This document shows, piece after piece, positions 1-9,502 of a stretch of DNA of 62,000 nucleotides. The DNA is from Strigamia acuminata. Taxonomy: Eukaryota > Arthropoda > Chilopoda > Geophilomorpha > Linotaeniidae. Location: positions 172,501 to 234,500 of the forward strand of contig OX442318.1 in the NCBI GenBank assembly GCA_949358305.1. The letters run 5' to 3'. The notes beneath the pieces were generated by a model that worked only from the letters and a program-made list of their open reading frames with translations, did no database searches and was not told the DNA's origin. The translations under genes were made by a program, and so were the position numbers. The stretch's first letter is position 1; every line of letters starts with the position of its first letter.

Positions 1-1099
1 CACAGAAGTGCCGTTATTGCTCCACGAGTTTCCTCCGTGCTGCTGCTGCTGCTGCTGACCGCCGTTATTCTGCGGAACGCCCGTCCACATGTTGGTCGTG
101 TCGTCGTCCTCGCCCCACGTGCCGCCGATGTTGACGGTGGGCGTGTGCGTCCAGGCCGGGTTGCCGCCGCCCGAGCCCTGAGCGCCCGCCGCGGCGCCCG
201 GGTGCAGACCCTTGCCGCCGTTGCGCAAATTATTCTCCCAGATCTCCGTGCCGTTGCTGAGGCCCACCTTCCAGACGGAAGTTCCGTTATCTTTCGGCGA
301 GGGGACGGGAGAGGAACCGCCGGCCACGTCCCAGGACGAGTCCTGGTTGACGCTGCTCTGCTGCCCCCACCCGTCGTGACTAGTGACCGCCTGGCGAAGA
401 TCGTCCGCGTCCGACACCCGTTTTGATGAAACAGAGTTCGAGGCACAAACGTTGGCGCTGGCGCTGGCGGACTGTTGTGCGGCGCTGTCGCCACTGGCAA
501 TGTTCAATCCCTTGCCGGCCGCTTGGGCCCACGTACTCTGCGACTTGGATTGGTTCGTCGTTCCCTGAGTGGAATTTGTTCCCACTGTGGCGTTGTTGGG
601 GTTTCGATTGGCACTGCCGGGGTTATTGTTAGCATTGTTGCTGCCCCACTGCGCCTGAGCTGCCGCCGCCGCCGCCTGAGCTGCTGCCGCGGCCGCGGTC
701 GCTGCCGTCGCGGCCGCCGCCGCACTGCCACCGCCGCCGCTCTGCGTCCAGCCGGCACTGGCGTTGTTGGATGGAGGGGTGCCCCAACTGGAGCCCGAAT
801 TGTTCAAAGAGCTTTCGCCACCGCCCAAAAGCCCCATTCGCATCGGAGGGCCCCCGCCCCATCGCGAATTGTTCCCAGCCACGAGTGGAACCGAAGAGTT
901 AACACAATTGTACGAAGAGAAACAAGAGAACAAAGTTGTAGTAGTACTTGTTGTAGGACACGTAGTAGGAGTAGTAGTAGTGAAGGAGGAATCATTTTGA
1001 TTGTTGGTTTTGTGAGCGACGGACACGCCCGTTCCGCTTCCCGTTCCCGTTCCCAGTCCTAGTCCCGCCGCCATCTTCTCAGCACCAATAGTTGCTTTC

Positions 1100-1132
<33 letters not shown>

Positions 1133-1763
1133 TGACCATCCACCGACTCGACGCTCGACTTGTTGACCACAGGTTGCATATGTCCGTTGTTGTTCGGTGG
1201 TGACTCGAAGTTATTGGCCGCATCATCGATCACATTGGGGGAGGTTGAGGAGGAAGAAGAGGGGCCGGACGAGGAGGAGCAGGAGGAGGAGGAGGAGTCC
1301 GCCTCACCGACGAGGTCACTATTGCTGGCGGGGCCTGGGCCTGGGCCTGGGCCTGGGCCTGGGACGAGGGCTGGGGCGAGGGCTGGGGATAGGGCTAGGG
1401 CGTAGGCGTAGGCGGGGTTTGGACCCGGCAAACTGGCAGGCCTTGCATTGGGGCAGCGTTGGTCGGACGGGCCCGGTGCCTGATCGCCGAGACTACTTGA
1501 GCTAATTATCACAGATCCTGAAATGGAAGCGGCCGGTGTTGCAGCGGCCGTGGCGCCGTCTTCCCCGCCACCCGAGCCTGTGGCGCCCCCTTCGTCCTCC
1601 TCCTCGTTAGCCTCGGACGAAGCGTTGCTGCTGCTTTCGGACGTACAAGCGCTGCTGCTCTCGACGATCGAGGGCCAAGCGTCCGGGTCAGACTCGTCCA
1701 CAATCAGCTTGTCCCACGAGTTGTCCGAGTCGGTCCATGTGGAGAAGTCCGCCTCACCCTGAC
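1..1763 (-). CDS. gw: GW182 long exon: Argonaute-binding GW-repeat region (partial)
   Basis: The acceptor (TTGCAG) lies just right of 1763, and 587 codons stay open to the window edge. In order it encodes an acidic Trp-containing segment, a Ser/Ala-rich linker, five Pro-Gly pairs, a poly-Ser run, Asn-rich runs, a Thr-rich run, then at least a dozen separate Trp residues, mostly next to Gly, Thr, Ser or Asn. Two polyalanine runs interrupted by Gln lie just before QWGSN, and six Gln are encoded at 34-56. Spaced tryptophans in a disordered Gly/Ser/Asn background are what bind Argonaute pockets in this family. The exon continues left of base 1, so its donor is not seen. Confidence 0.85.
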
Positions 1764-1979
1764 CTGCAATTCATTACAAAAAGTAATTTAATTAAAGTAA
1801 TTTAATTAAATTAAATTAAATCTCACTTTTTTGTTGTTTGTGGGCTTGTTGTTGTTGCATGAAGCGTGGGGGCACCTCACGTGGCGGGTAACGCTGCTGC
1901 GTCACCTGGCCAGTGGACGCAGGACGTTTAGCTGCCTGGATTTGTTGCTTCATCGCGTTCGTTATCTTTGGACTAATAC
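1..1979 (-). CDS. gw: GW182/TNRC6 (gawky) protein, 5' part; gene runs off the left edge
   Basis: GW182 proteins bind Argonaute through tryptophans and recruit deadenylase complexes to miRNA targets in the cytoplasm. Two coding exons are visible, 1827-1979 and <1-1763, joined by a GT-AG intron of 63 bp. The first carries the family signature RYPPREVPPRF followed by a Gln-rich run. The second has the acidic block DESDPDAWPS and then a Ser/Asn/Gly-rich stretch with many Trp-Gly-like motifs (RWGGG, SWGTP, QWGSN, GWGQQ, TWGED, MWTGV). This matches the Argonaute-binding N-terminal half. The UBA-like, RRM and C-terminal silencing regions would lie left of the window. The frame stays open to base 1. 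Family identity is well supported by the RYPPREVPPRF motif plus the GW repeats; the exact start is uncertain. Confidence 0.85.
1331..1363. repeat. Tandem GGGCCT repeat inside the GW182 coding exon
   Basis: Five exact copies of GGGCCT plus a partial copy. On the coding strand they give alternating Pro-Gly. The length is a multiple of three, so expansion or contraction keeps the frame. Confidence 0.9.
1827..1979 (-). CDS. gw: GW182 exon with the RYPPREVPPRF motif and likely start codon
   Basis: The acceptor TTTTGCAG lies just right of 1979 and the donor A|GTGAGA just left of 1827; both junctions are phase 1, and the downstream junction reads K-S-Q-G-E. The exon encodes a basic/Gln segment and the conserved RYPPREVPPRF, then a poly-Gln/His tail. 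The first in-frame ATG visible in the transcript is at 1951-1953 (MKQQIQAAKR). An in-frame stop lies further 5' with no ATG between, so I place the start here, giving 42 codons in this exon. An unseen 5' exon with its own ATG remains possible. Confidence 0.8.
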
Positions 1980-2032
1980 CTGCAAAAGTTAACGTTCCAA
2001 TTTGAACACTCTACATTTAATTGGACGCTCAC

Positions 2033-2060
2033 CTTTGAAATCTTTTTTAAGAAATGAATT
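2033..2060 (-). other. gw: Possible GW182 5' exon (untranslated or short coding)
   Basis: On the minus strand a good donor (CAAAG|GTGAGC) ends at 2033 in phase 1, which fits the phase-1 acceptor of the next exon and would read FLKKDFKG-ISPK. No ATG lies between this donor and an in-frame TAA about 50 nt upstream. It is therefore either 5' UTR or the tail of an exon with a short acceptor. The right boundary is a guess. Confidence 0.35.
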
Positions 2061-4867
2061 GTGCTGTTTCTTCAAAAAGGAAACGTGTTATCCACACGCC
2101 TTTACCACCTGAAACAAGAAAACCCCTTTAAAACTATTACAATCTCGCTTTTTCCGTTGCCATGCCAACTAGCAAAAGGTTACGTAGAACGCGCAACTCA
2201 TCGATCCGAGAAAAGTCGGACGCCTAAAGTCGATCGCGCCAAACAAAATTACCCACGCACTAAATAAAACCAACGCAACTTACTTCTTCTTCTTCGTCTT
2301 CTTCTTCTTCGCAGCTGCCGTTTAAAAGAAAAAAATACCGAAACCAATTTTCTTTTTTTTCTCTTTTCTTCTTCTTCTTCTTCTTCTTTTTTTGTCGTCG
2401 TTCAATCTCTAACTAGAAAATCTTTGGCAAATAATGCATAGATACCAAGATCTGCAATTCAAACGATTAGAATAAGAACACAATTCCGACTATAGTATAG
2501 TATACCTCTTTTGGATCTGCAAAACAGGAGAAACATCTTGGAACAGGTGTAAATACCTAAAAATTAAAATTAAAATTAAAATTTTTATTCAAAATTCTAT
2601 TGAAAATTGTAGCACGTCGGGCCAGGCCGAGCCGAGCCAAAACAAGCCGAGCCGAGCCGAGCCGAGCCAGACAAGATGAGAGAGAGAGAGAGAGAGAGAA
2701 AAAGAGCGAATAAGAATAAGAAAGATGCTAATGCTCTCTGCTCAAACATGACTTGCAACTGTGAAAAACTGGTTTGCTGCGCACTCGCACTCGCACAAAC
2801 TTGTTTTAGTTCTGCTCGAGTCGAGGGGACATTTCCCACGACATTTCTCCAAATCTCCATCCAAAAACCAAAACGTTTCGTACGATCCATTACGCGAGTC
2901 TGGCGACCGTGATCGATCGCTCGATTAGGACGATTTCAAAATAAAATACAAAAAAAGAAAGATAGATAGAAAAAAAACATTCCCCCCCTTTTTAAATAAA
3001 TTTAAATGAAAAACGCCTCGAAAACAGCGAGTCAAAAAATCAAAACGCACCCAGCCAAAGAAAAAGAAAAAACGAGAGAAAGAAAAAAAGAAAAAAAATG
3101 GTCCATCCATCGCTAGAAAAAGCTGGATCGCAGCCAATATTCTACTTCCTGAATTTCATGATCCCGACATGATCGCTCGACCAAACACCGAACACACTCG
3201 TACAATTACGTCACGTGACACAACAACCCGAGAAGAAGAAGAAAAAATGCAATAACTAATTAAAAAAAGAACAAGAAAAAGTAAATAAATTAAATTAAAT
3301 TAAATTAAATTGGGAAAATGAGGAGCAAAATGCGGACAATTTTTAATCCGACCAAAGGAACGAGGAAGTAAAACGCCAATTGCCAATTCTCGGCCCGCCG
3401 ACCAACCGAGTCGAAAGCACCGCGCTGTACACCCCTCGAAAAAGAAAAGAAAAGAAAAAGAAAAAGAAAAAGCGAAGAAAAGGACTGCAACAATGTTTGA
3501 GAACTAACTGCGTTGGCCACCAATCGATACGCGTCCGGATCGATACGCCGCACGCGACACGACGGACAAATCCATAACTGCATCGTCCAACAAATCCGTA
3601 TTCGTGTCACTCCGAAACGTCCACTCACATAACGCCACGAATGTAACGAGTCCGATCGAGTCGAAAACTCAACTCGAACGGGCGAAAATGGTAGGAAAAG
3701 GCGAGAGGAATGACGTGCAATCGGCGAGTGTCGCGAGCGGGACACCCCGCACTCGCGAGCCCCTTATCTGTATCGGCAACTTACACCCTACGAAACTATT
3801 TCCAGGCCACGACCAAATTTGTCTCTCGTTTAAAAATAAGCGCACGCAAAAAAATACACTTTCAAATTTCGTCAACGAGCCAAATTCAATCGATAAGTTG
3901 GACAAATTGATTTCGGAAAGAAATAAAATACATTTAATTATTATTAAATTAATTATTATTATTATTAAATTTGCTAAAATGTTGAAAATTGAAATGGAAC
4001 AAAGAAGACGGAATCGCTGGCGTTGTTTAAAAATGTGCTTTCTCGCGAGCGGATCGAGTAAACTCGGTGCGATTCAACGAGAATGTAAAAATCTCGAATA
4101 ACCGAAGCAGCCATATTGACCCCAAAGCAGCGAGCCAGCATTTTAAGACGAGAAAAACTACGCACTTGTGTTATTTCGTTGCTCGTTTCGAGGTGCAAAT
4201 CGCGCACGATCCGATCCGAAATGACGGCCATCGAGCGCGCGATATTCGCATTTCAAACCCCGACCACTTTTTATCGACGCCAAATCAAAATTAATTGCAC
4301 TTACGGTTTCAAGTTTGTGGACCCGACGAGCATACGTCCCAGTTCGCGCAGCCATGTTTGAAACGAAAAAATATTTCACCAACCGCAAACACCGACTCAA
4401 ACCCAGAGCGATGGCTGCCGATGCGCCCAACAGCCAATCACGGACGAGCGGAAGGCGGAGCGAGTAAAACACACAACATATCGACGAAAATAAAGCCAAA
4501 AGCCTAAATTATTTCTGCTACAATCCCCATTACATTGCAATTTCCATTTTAAATCATTATTTATTTATTTATTAATTATAAATTTTGGATCATTTCAAAA
4601 ATAAATAAATAAATAAACAAATAAAACTACGTAATCCCCTCCCTGACCGCTGAGTGCTGAATGCTGACCCTCGTCTCGCACTTGCACGTACACCGCGGGA
4701 CAAGGGCGCCACCATTTTCAAAGCATCAAAGCATCAAAACACAAATTACAATAAAAATATAGAAACAATTAAAAGCACCAATAAAACTCGATTTATTACC
4801 CGCATCGATCCTTAATCGAGTTCCGTATACGGTACATTTTTAATTTTCTTTCCATTCCACATTTGCG

Positions 4868-4940
4868 AGGGGTGGGGTGAGGTGTGGTGGGTAGGGAAGG
4901 GGAGGGGAGGGGAGGGGGGGCAGAGGGGGCAAAAGGGGAA
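4868..4940 (+). repeat. G-rich tract with G-quadruplex potential
   Basis: Runs of four or more G are repeated many times on the plus strand (GGGGAGGGGAGGGG core at about 4899-4920). Four closely spaced G-runs meet the usual pattern for a quadruplex. It sits in the intergenic space between GW182 and FERRY3. Confidence 0.7.
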
Positions 4941-6025
4941 AAAGGGAAAAGGCAAAAGGGGTGTGGGAAGGGAAAAATTTATCGCGAGGGGAGGAAAAAG
5001 AAAAAAAACCAGAAGCGATTACCCGATCACTAGTGTTTTTATCAATTCAATTGTATTTTTGCAAAATCCACATTGGAGTAAATAATCGCACAAATTAAAA
5101 AGCAAAAACTCTTACCTGCAAAACTATAGATATGTTGACCTCATTCTTCTTCGTTAGTGTCGCGCTACGACACGAAAAAAGAGACAAATATCAACAAATT
5201 AATTCAATTAAACGAAATAAAACAAATTAAATAAATAAAATGAATAAAAACACATCCCCTGCTCTATTTTTTCAACAATTTCTCATCGTATCCTTCCTTT
5301 CCTTTCCTTTTCCCTTTCCTATCCTTTCCTTTCCTTTCCATTCCATTCCTCGCATCCGTTCATTTCGATAATTCCAATTAATTTTTTTTTGCTTTCGCAA
5401 ACAACCACCACACGTCGCACTGGCACGCAAACGTGCAAAGCAAAAGCAACTAAAAAAATAATCAAATTACTTTTCACATCCGACTCGCATCGTTACGTCA
5501 AAATAAATAACACTTCTCTCCGTTCCGTATTCTTGCTCCAAATCGGTCGGAGCACTCCTCAAAGCGTCTTTTTTAACATCTCTCGGCCATCGTAACAGCA
5601 AGAGCAAGAACGAGAGCGAGGCTTAACAATCTGCCAATTTACTTCGTACGTCTACGCTCGTGTTTACGTCGAGCCCGATCAAAAGATTCGACCGTGCTAC
5701 CCGAGTGCGATCGACTTTTCCGTGTCCACGCTGGCAGATTCCTTTTCTCTTTTATTTTTTATTTTTTTTTAATAAAATAAAAAAAGAAAACAACAAAAAA
5801 AACAACAACACCTACCTCGTTTGTTGTACACAACTCGTCGCCGCTGATTACGCTCTATTTTTTCGAAATCTCGTCCACAGAGGGCGACTACTTTTATGTT
5901 TCGACGTTTCCGATTGGCCATCCGCGAGCGCCAGACTTAACTGATCCGACCTAACGTAAGGCAGGAGCCGTTAAAAAAAATAAAAACAGGTTAGGGCAGG
6001 GTAGGCCCGCCGTAGGCGTTAGGAT

Positions 6026-6031
6026 TCAGTT
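6026..6031 (+). promoter_or_regulatory. Possible initiator (TCAGTT) of FERRY3
   Basis: A TCAGTT motif lies 150 nt before the chosen ATG in a GC-balanced stretch after a GTTAGGGCAGGGTAGG run. Arthropod initiators often fit TCAGTY. No TATA box is visible at -30. This is a weak motif match only. Confidence 0.2.
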
Positions 6032-6178
6032 AGCTCGGTTCCTTCGCCTTCGATAAAATGAAAATTAATCTTAACACCCATTTCCATCCGATCGCCCTTT
6101 TTGTCGATCGATCGCTCGATCGATTGCGCGAGCCTGGCAGTATCGCGGTGCGACGAGAGAGAGGGCGTCGATGGAGAA

Positions 6179-6335
6179 ATGGCCGACCGCGAGCGAGATT
6201 TCGTGATCGTTTACAACGACGGGTGCGGCGAATATAAATTGACGGCGCCCATTCGCATTCCGCTCCGCATCAGCGTCAAAGAGTACGCTTGCCGTCTCTC
6301 CAACGCCTTCGGCATGCCCTGCTACGTGGAGAAAC
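6179..6335 (+). CDS. FERRY3: FERRY3 exon 1
   Basis: Encodes residues 1-52: an N-terminal beta-rich segment ending in the conserved PCYVEK. The donor is AAAC|GTTTGT, phase 1. Continuing past the donor adds only LFAKNKMK before a stop, which supports the splice. Confidence 0.88.
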
Positions 6336-7911
6336 GTTTGTTTGCAAAAAATAAAATGAAATAAAATAATTGAATATTATAGTTAATTTTGTATTTGAAT
6401 TTGCAGAATTGGAGGAGGAATTGGGCAGGTTCGTGCGAACGGCCACGGACGAGTACTACACGGACGAGGCCGAGGCGGCTTTGGGGCAACTGAAACGAGA
6501 AAACGTTGCGAGTCTCGCGAGAAATTGGAGTCGGGCGTACGGCGAAGAGCACATGTCGTACGCGAAACCCGAAGAAATCTCGGACGAGGCGGTATTCTCG
6601 CAAGTCTACCACAAGATGGTGCACATGGGCGCGCTCGACGTGCTCATGAACCTCGAGCATTTCTACAAGATGGCGATGGACGACCTGATCGGAGAACGCG
6701 ACGCCGACCTGGAGGCGCTGCAACGCACGCAGTCGGAGGAGATGGAGCTGGCCGTGCAGAGCGTCGGCGTGACCATGTCGGACGAGCACGTGAACTCGCT
6801 GTCGGCGCGCCACTTCGAGGACTCGCAGTTGCTGCACAGCAAATGGGCGAGCGAAGTGAACGCGCTGTTCGACACGCAGAAGAGAACCTTCGTCGATTGC
6901 GTCATGAAACTTCACGAAGATTTCCAAACGTCGGGCAAACTGCCGGCCAGCACCCGCTCGCGGGTCTCGACGTCCACCGACAGGTCCAAGGGCGACGGCT
7001 GGAACGCGAGCACGAGGATGGAAGAGAGCTTCACCATCCACCTGGGCGCGCAAATGAAACAGATGCACAACCTGCGTCTCGTCGCCACCGACGCGCTCGG
7101 TTTCTGCTGGCAGAAACCGACGGCCGAGGTGGGCTCGGCGCCGCAACGCCTGCACACGGCCATGTCGCTCTACTCCACCAATTTGTGCGCGCTCGTGCTG
7201 CTCGTCGACAAACGGATCAACTCTTACACGGGAATCAAAAGACGTGAACTAACTAAAATAAAAATTAAATTTAAAAATATTTCAAACATTTAATTCAAAC
7301 AGAATTCGCGCAGATCTGCCAGCGCAACGGCGAATTCCACTTTGCCGAAGTGGAAGACCAGCTCGAGCTGGTCCGTCGGGAGTGCGCGCACGTGTGCGAA
7401 TGGCGAGAGGAAAGCGGACGCGCGCCCACGCTGCGCACGGGCGACTTTTACGTGACGCGGCATTCGGGACTCGCCGAAGTGCACGTCATGATCCACCTGG
7501 TCGGCGACGATTCCGTTCATTCCGGCGACATTTCGTCGCGTCACCCGGCCATCCTGGGACTGCGAAACGCCCTCAAAGTGGCGTGCACGTCCGACATCAC
7601 CACCATCACGTTGCCTCTCTTTCTCGTCCACGAGATGACCGAAGTAAATCGATCCATTTATCCGACCCGGGTTCGTAATAATTGTTCAAATTACTTTGCA
7701 GGAAATGACGGTGTCGTGGTGCCTGAAGAGAGCCGAGCTCATTTTCAAGTGCATCAAAGGGTTCATGATGGAAATGGCGTCGTGGGGCGGCTACGAATCG
7801 CGAACGGTCCAATTCCTCGTGCCCGACACCATCTCCGAAGAGCTTTTCGGCATTCTGGCCACCATGTTGCCCTCCATATTTCGCATGTCCAATCCTCTGG
7901 TCGTCAAGTGA
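6179..7911 (+). CDS. FERRY3: FERRY3 (C12orf4) homologue, complete, four exons, 514 aa
   Basis: This is a subunit of FERRY, the Rab5 effector complex (with TBCK, PPP1R21, CRYZL1 and GATD1 in vertebrates) that links mRNAs to early endosomes. Exons 6179-6335, 6407-7243, 7303-7643 and 7702-7911 join in frame through GT-AG introns of 71, 59 and 58 bp, giving 1545 nt. Family blocks recognised in order are [18 protein letters not shown]-like, [31 protein letters not shown]-like and FMMEMASW. The human protein is about 552 aa; the difference is mainly a shorter linker after the third block. The start at 6179 (MADRERDF) leads directly into the conserved N-terminal strand; an upstream ATG at 6101 would add unconserved Ser/Asp/Arg-rich residues. 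It is divergent from GW182 and convergent with the LAR gene. Confidence 0.93.
6407..7243 (+). CDS. FERRY3: FERRY3 exon 2
   Basis: Encodes residues 53-331. The acceptor TTTGCAG precedes AATTGGAGG and the donor AGAC|GTGAAC follows IKR. It holds the helical core with [13 protein letters not shown]-like [20 protein letters not shown] and the strongly conserved [18 protein letters not shown] and INSYTGIKR blocks. The third codon positions are GC-rich compared with the flanks. Confidence 0.92.
7303..7643 (+). CDS. FERRY3: FERRY3 exon 3
   Basis: Encodes residues 332-445. The acceptor AAACAG follows a pyrimidine-poor, very short (59 bp) intron. It includes [14 protein letters not shown], the [14 protein letters not shown] block and [20 protein letters not shown]. 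The linker before FYVTRH is about 35 residues shorter than in the human protein as I recall it. Confidence 0.9.
7702..7911 (+). CDS. FERRY3: FERRY3 exon 4 with stop
   Basis: Encodes residues 446-514. The acceptor TTTGCAG is in phase 0. It contains [21 protein letters not shown] and [16 protein letters not shown], then [11 protein letters not shown] and TGA. These C-terminal motifs are the most family-specific part of the call. Confidence 0.93.
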   Translation, partial: EMTVSWCLKRAELIFKCIKGFMMEMASWGGYESRTVQFLVPDTISEELFGILATMLPSIFRMSNPLVVK

Positions 7912-7929
7912 ATCATTTTCGCGCAGCCG

Positions 7930-7935
7930 AATAAA
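7930..7935 (+). terminator. Polyadenylation signal AATAAA of FERRY3
   Basis: The canonical hexamer lies 18 nt after the stop codon. Further AATAAA-like copies follow near 8008, so a slightly longer 3' UTR is equally possible. Confidence 0.5.
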
Positions 7936-9433
7936 ACATTTCAAATACATCCGTCATCACAAAACAAGAAAGAGATACGAGTACCAGTTACTTGAACTTC
8001 TCGAGTAATAATAAATATCATTAAAACTTATTGTAAATTCCTCTAATACAACACAGAAAAATATTCAAAGAATTAAATTTAAAAAAAAAAAAATCATTTT
8101 ATTTCATTCTATCGCAAGTCAATCCAAACAAGGTGGTAAATCTTCTTCTCTAACAGATTCAGCCCCTTGCGACATCTGACGCGCAACTTTCGAACTACAA
8201 GTAAAAAGGAAAAAAGAAAGAAAGAAAAACAGCATTTTTTGTTTTGTTTTGTTTTTTCATTCATTTATTTACTCGTGAATCGGTTCGTTGTTGTTGTATT
8301 TTTTTTTTAAATTTTTTGTTAAATTTATTTTTTGTACAAAGTGAGTTACAGAGATAAGAGATAGTAAAGAGAAAGAAATGTACACTAGCTTATAGAATGA
8401 GTTTAAAGTTGAAGGGCCCCCTCCCTCACTCCCTTTTTTGTTTAAAATATTTTCTTCTTCTTCTTTTTCTTCTTCTTCGTTTCGTTAAATAGAATTGGGT
8501 TAAATGGAAGGGAAAGAAATCCGTAGTTGTTGGACACTCTACTAATATTATCGAACCGTCGCTCGTTGTGTTTCTACAACTGTACAAAATGACACCTCTT
8601 TCACGATATGTTTAATCAACGTCACGTGCCCACACGCATATATAAATCCTCCAATCGGAATGTAAAAAAAAGGAAAAGAAAGGTAAAGTAAAAAACAGAA
8701 AAACATATATACATATATTAATTATTAATTATCATTATTATTATTATTATTATAAGTACACTTTTTTCCCCTTCTTCTCCGAGGTACTATTACTTGTTCT
8801 CTTTTTCTGATTACCGTGTAAGGCATTTCTTATTTACAATTATTTATTTATTTATTAGTTGTTTAGTCTGATGGTTCGCATTTGGACACAAAAAACACAA
8901 TTATTCTGCAAAAAAACTGCTAATGATTATTTGGTAATTATCATGATTTATTTTTATTTTTATATATATATATTTGTATATATATAAAAAGGGTTTTTAG
9001 TTTCACTTATTAAAGTTTAAAGAAAAAGGTTATTTATCCGGTTATTTGTGTATAAAAAAAATGGTTTACAAGATCGGTACGAATAATAAACGATAAATTA
9101 AAAAATCCGATGGAAAGTGTTCAAAAATTGCGGTATAATAAAAAAGGAAACAAAATGTCAGCACAAAAAAACGGCCGTATCCCATTATTGTCGCTCGCTA
9201 ACCTCGTCGTAGTTACTGGTTAGTTAGTTAGTTAGTGGCTTCTGCTCTCGACTTTTACCTAGGACGGGGCGATCGATCGTAAATAAAACAAAAAAGATTT
9301 ATTTATTGATTTGTAGATCCAAAAAGATGGCAGTGGGCTAGAAAAAGGCAATTTTCTTCCCCCAAAGTTCCACATCCACCATCGAAAAGAAAGAAACGTG
9401 TCGAGCGCTCTCTCTCTCTTCTCTTCTCTCTCT
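7936..9433. other. Region between convergent FERRY3 and LAR genes; 3' UTRs
   Basis: AT-rich sequence with no coding potential: T-rich runs, TTATTA and TATATA repeats near 8700-8760 and 8950-8990, and TTC repeats near 8450. It must contain the 3' UTRs and polyadenylation sites of both genes. Several TTTATT (minus-strand AATAAA) sites at 8840-9300 could end the LAR transcript. Confidence 0.6.
9298..9307 (-). terminator. Candidate polyadenylation signal of the LAR gene
   Basis: Overlapping TTTATT copies on the plus strand give AATAAA on the minus strand about 130 nt past the LAR stop. Later copies (about 8843 and 8947) are alternatives that would give longer 3' UTRs. Confidence 0.35.
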
Positions 9434-9502
9434 TCAGTTTGCATAGTGATCGAAAGAGCCGAGATATTCGAGAGCCGCGCGATAAGAAAACTGAAATTGA
9501 TC
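9434..9502 (-). CDS. Lar: LAR exon 16: C-terminus and stop
   Basis: Residues 2031-2052: [20 protein letters not shown] then Ala-Asn and TGA. The acceptor TTTCAG is in phase 0. Twenty-two residues ending a conserved helix confirm the end of the protein. Confidence 0.95.
   Translation of the reverse strand, partial: DQFQFSYRAALEYLGSFDHYAN

Larger units (their letters stand above)
2070..6178. other. Region between divergent GW182 and FERRY3 genes
   Basis: About 4 kb with no supportable coding region; it should hold the 5' UTR exons and promoter of GW182 and the promoter of FERRY3. It is mostly AT-rich with purine runs (GA-rich near 2676-2700, CCTTT repeats near 5290-5340). A more GC-balanced patch at about 4000-4460 has a CCAAT box (CAGCCAATCA near 4431) and ATGG-core motifs and is a reasonable candidate for the GW182 promoter. 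The short open frames here lack conserved motifs and overlap on both strands, so I do not call them genes. Confidence 0.5.

Noticed and set aside
1160-1505. Gly/Leu/Arg-repeat open frames on the plus strand near the left edge
   Set aside because: Produced by the GGGCCT repeat read on the wrong strand; the minus strand carries GW182.
3604-4499. Short open frames between GW182 and FERRY3
   Set aside because: They overlap on both strands, carry no motifs, and lie where promoters and 5' UTRs are expected.
6322-7155. 277-codon open frame on the minus strand opposite FERRY3
   Set aside because: Shadow of FERRY3 exon 2; composition is Arg/His/Val-rich, and the sense strand matches a known family throughout.
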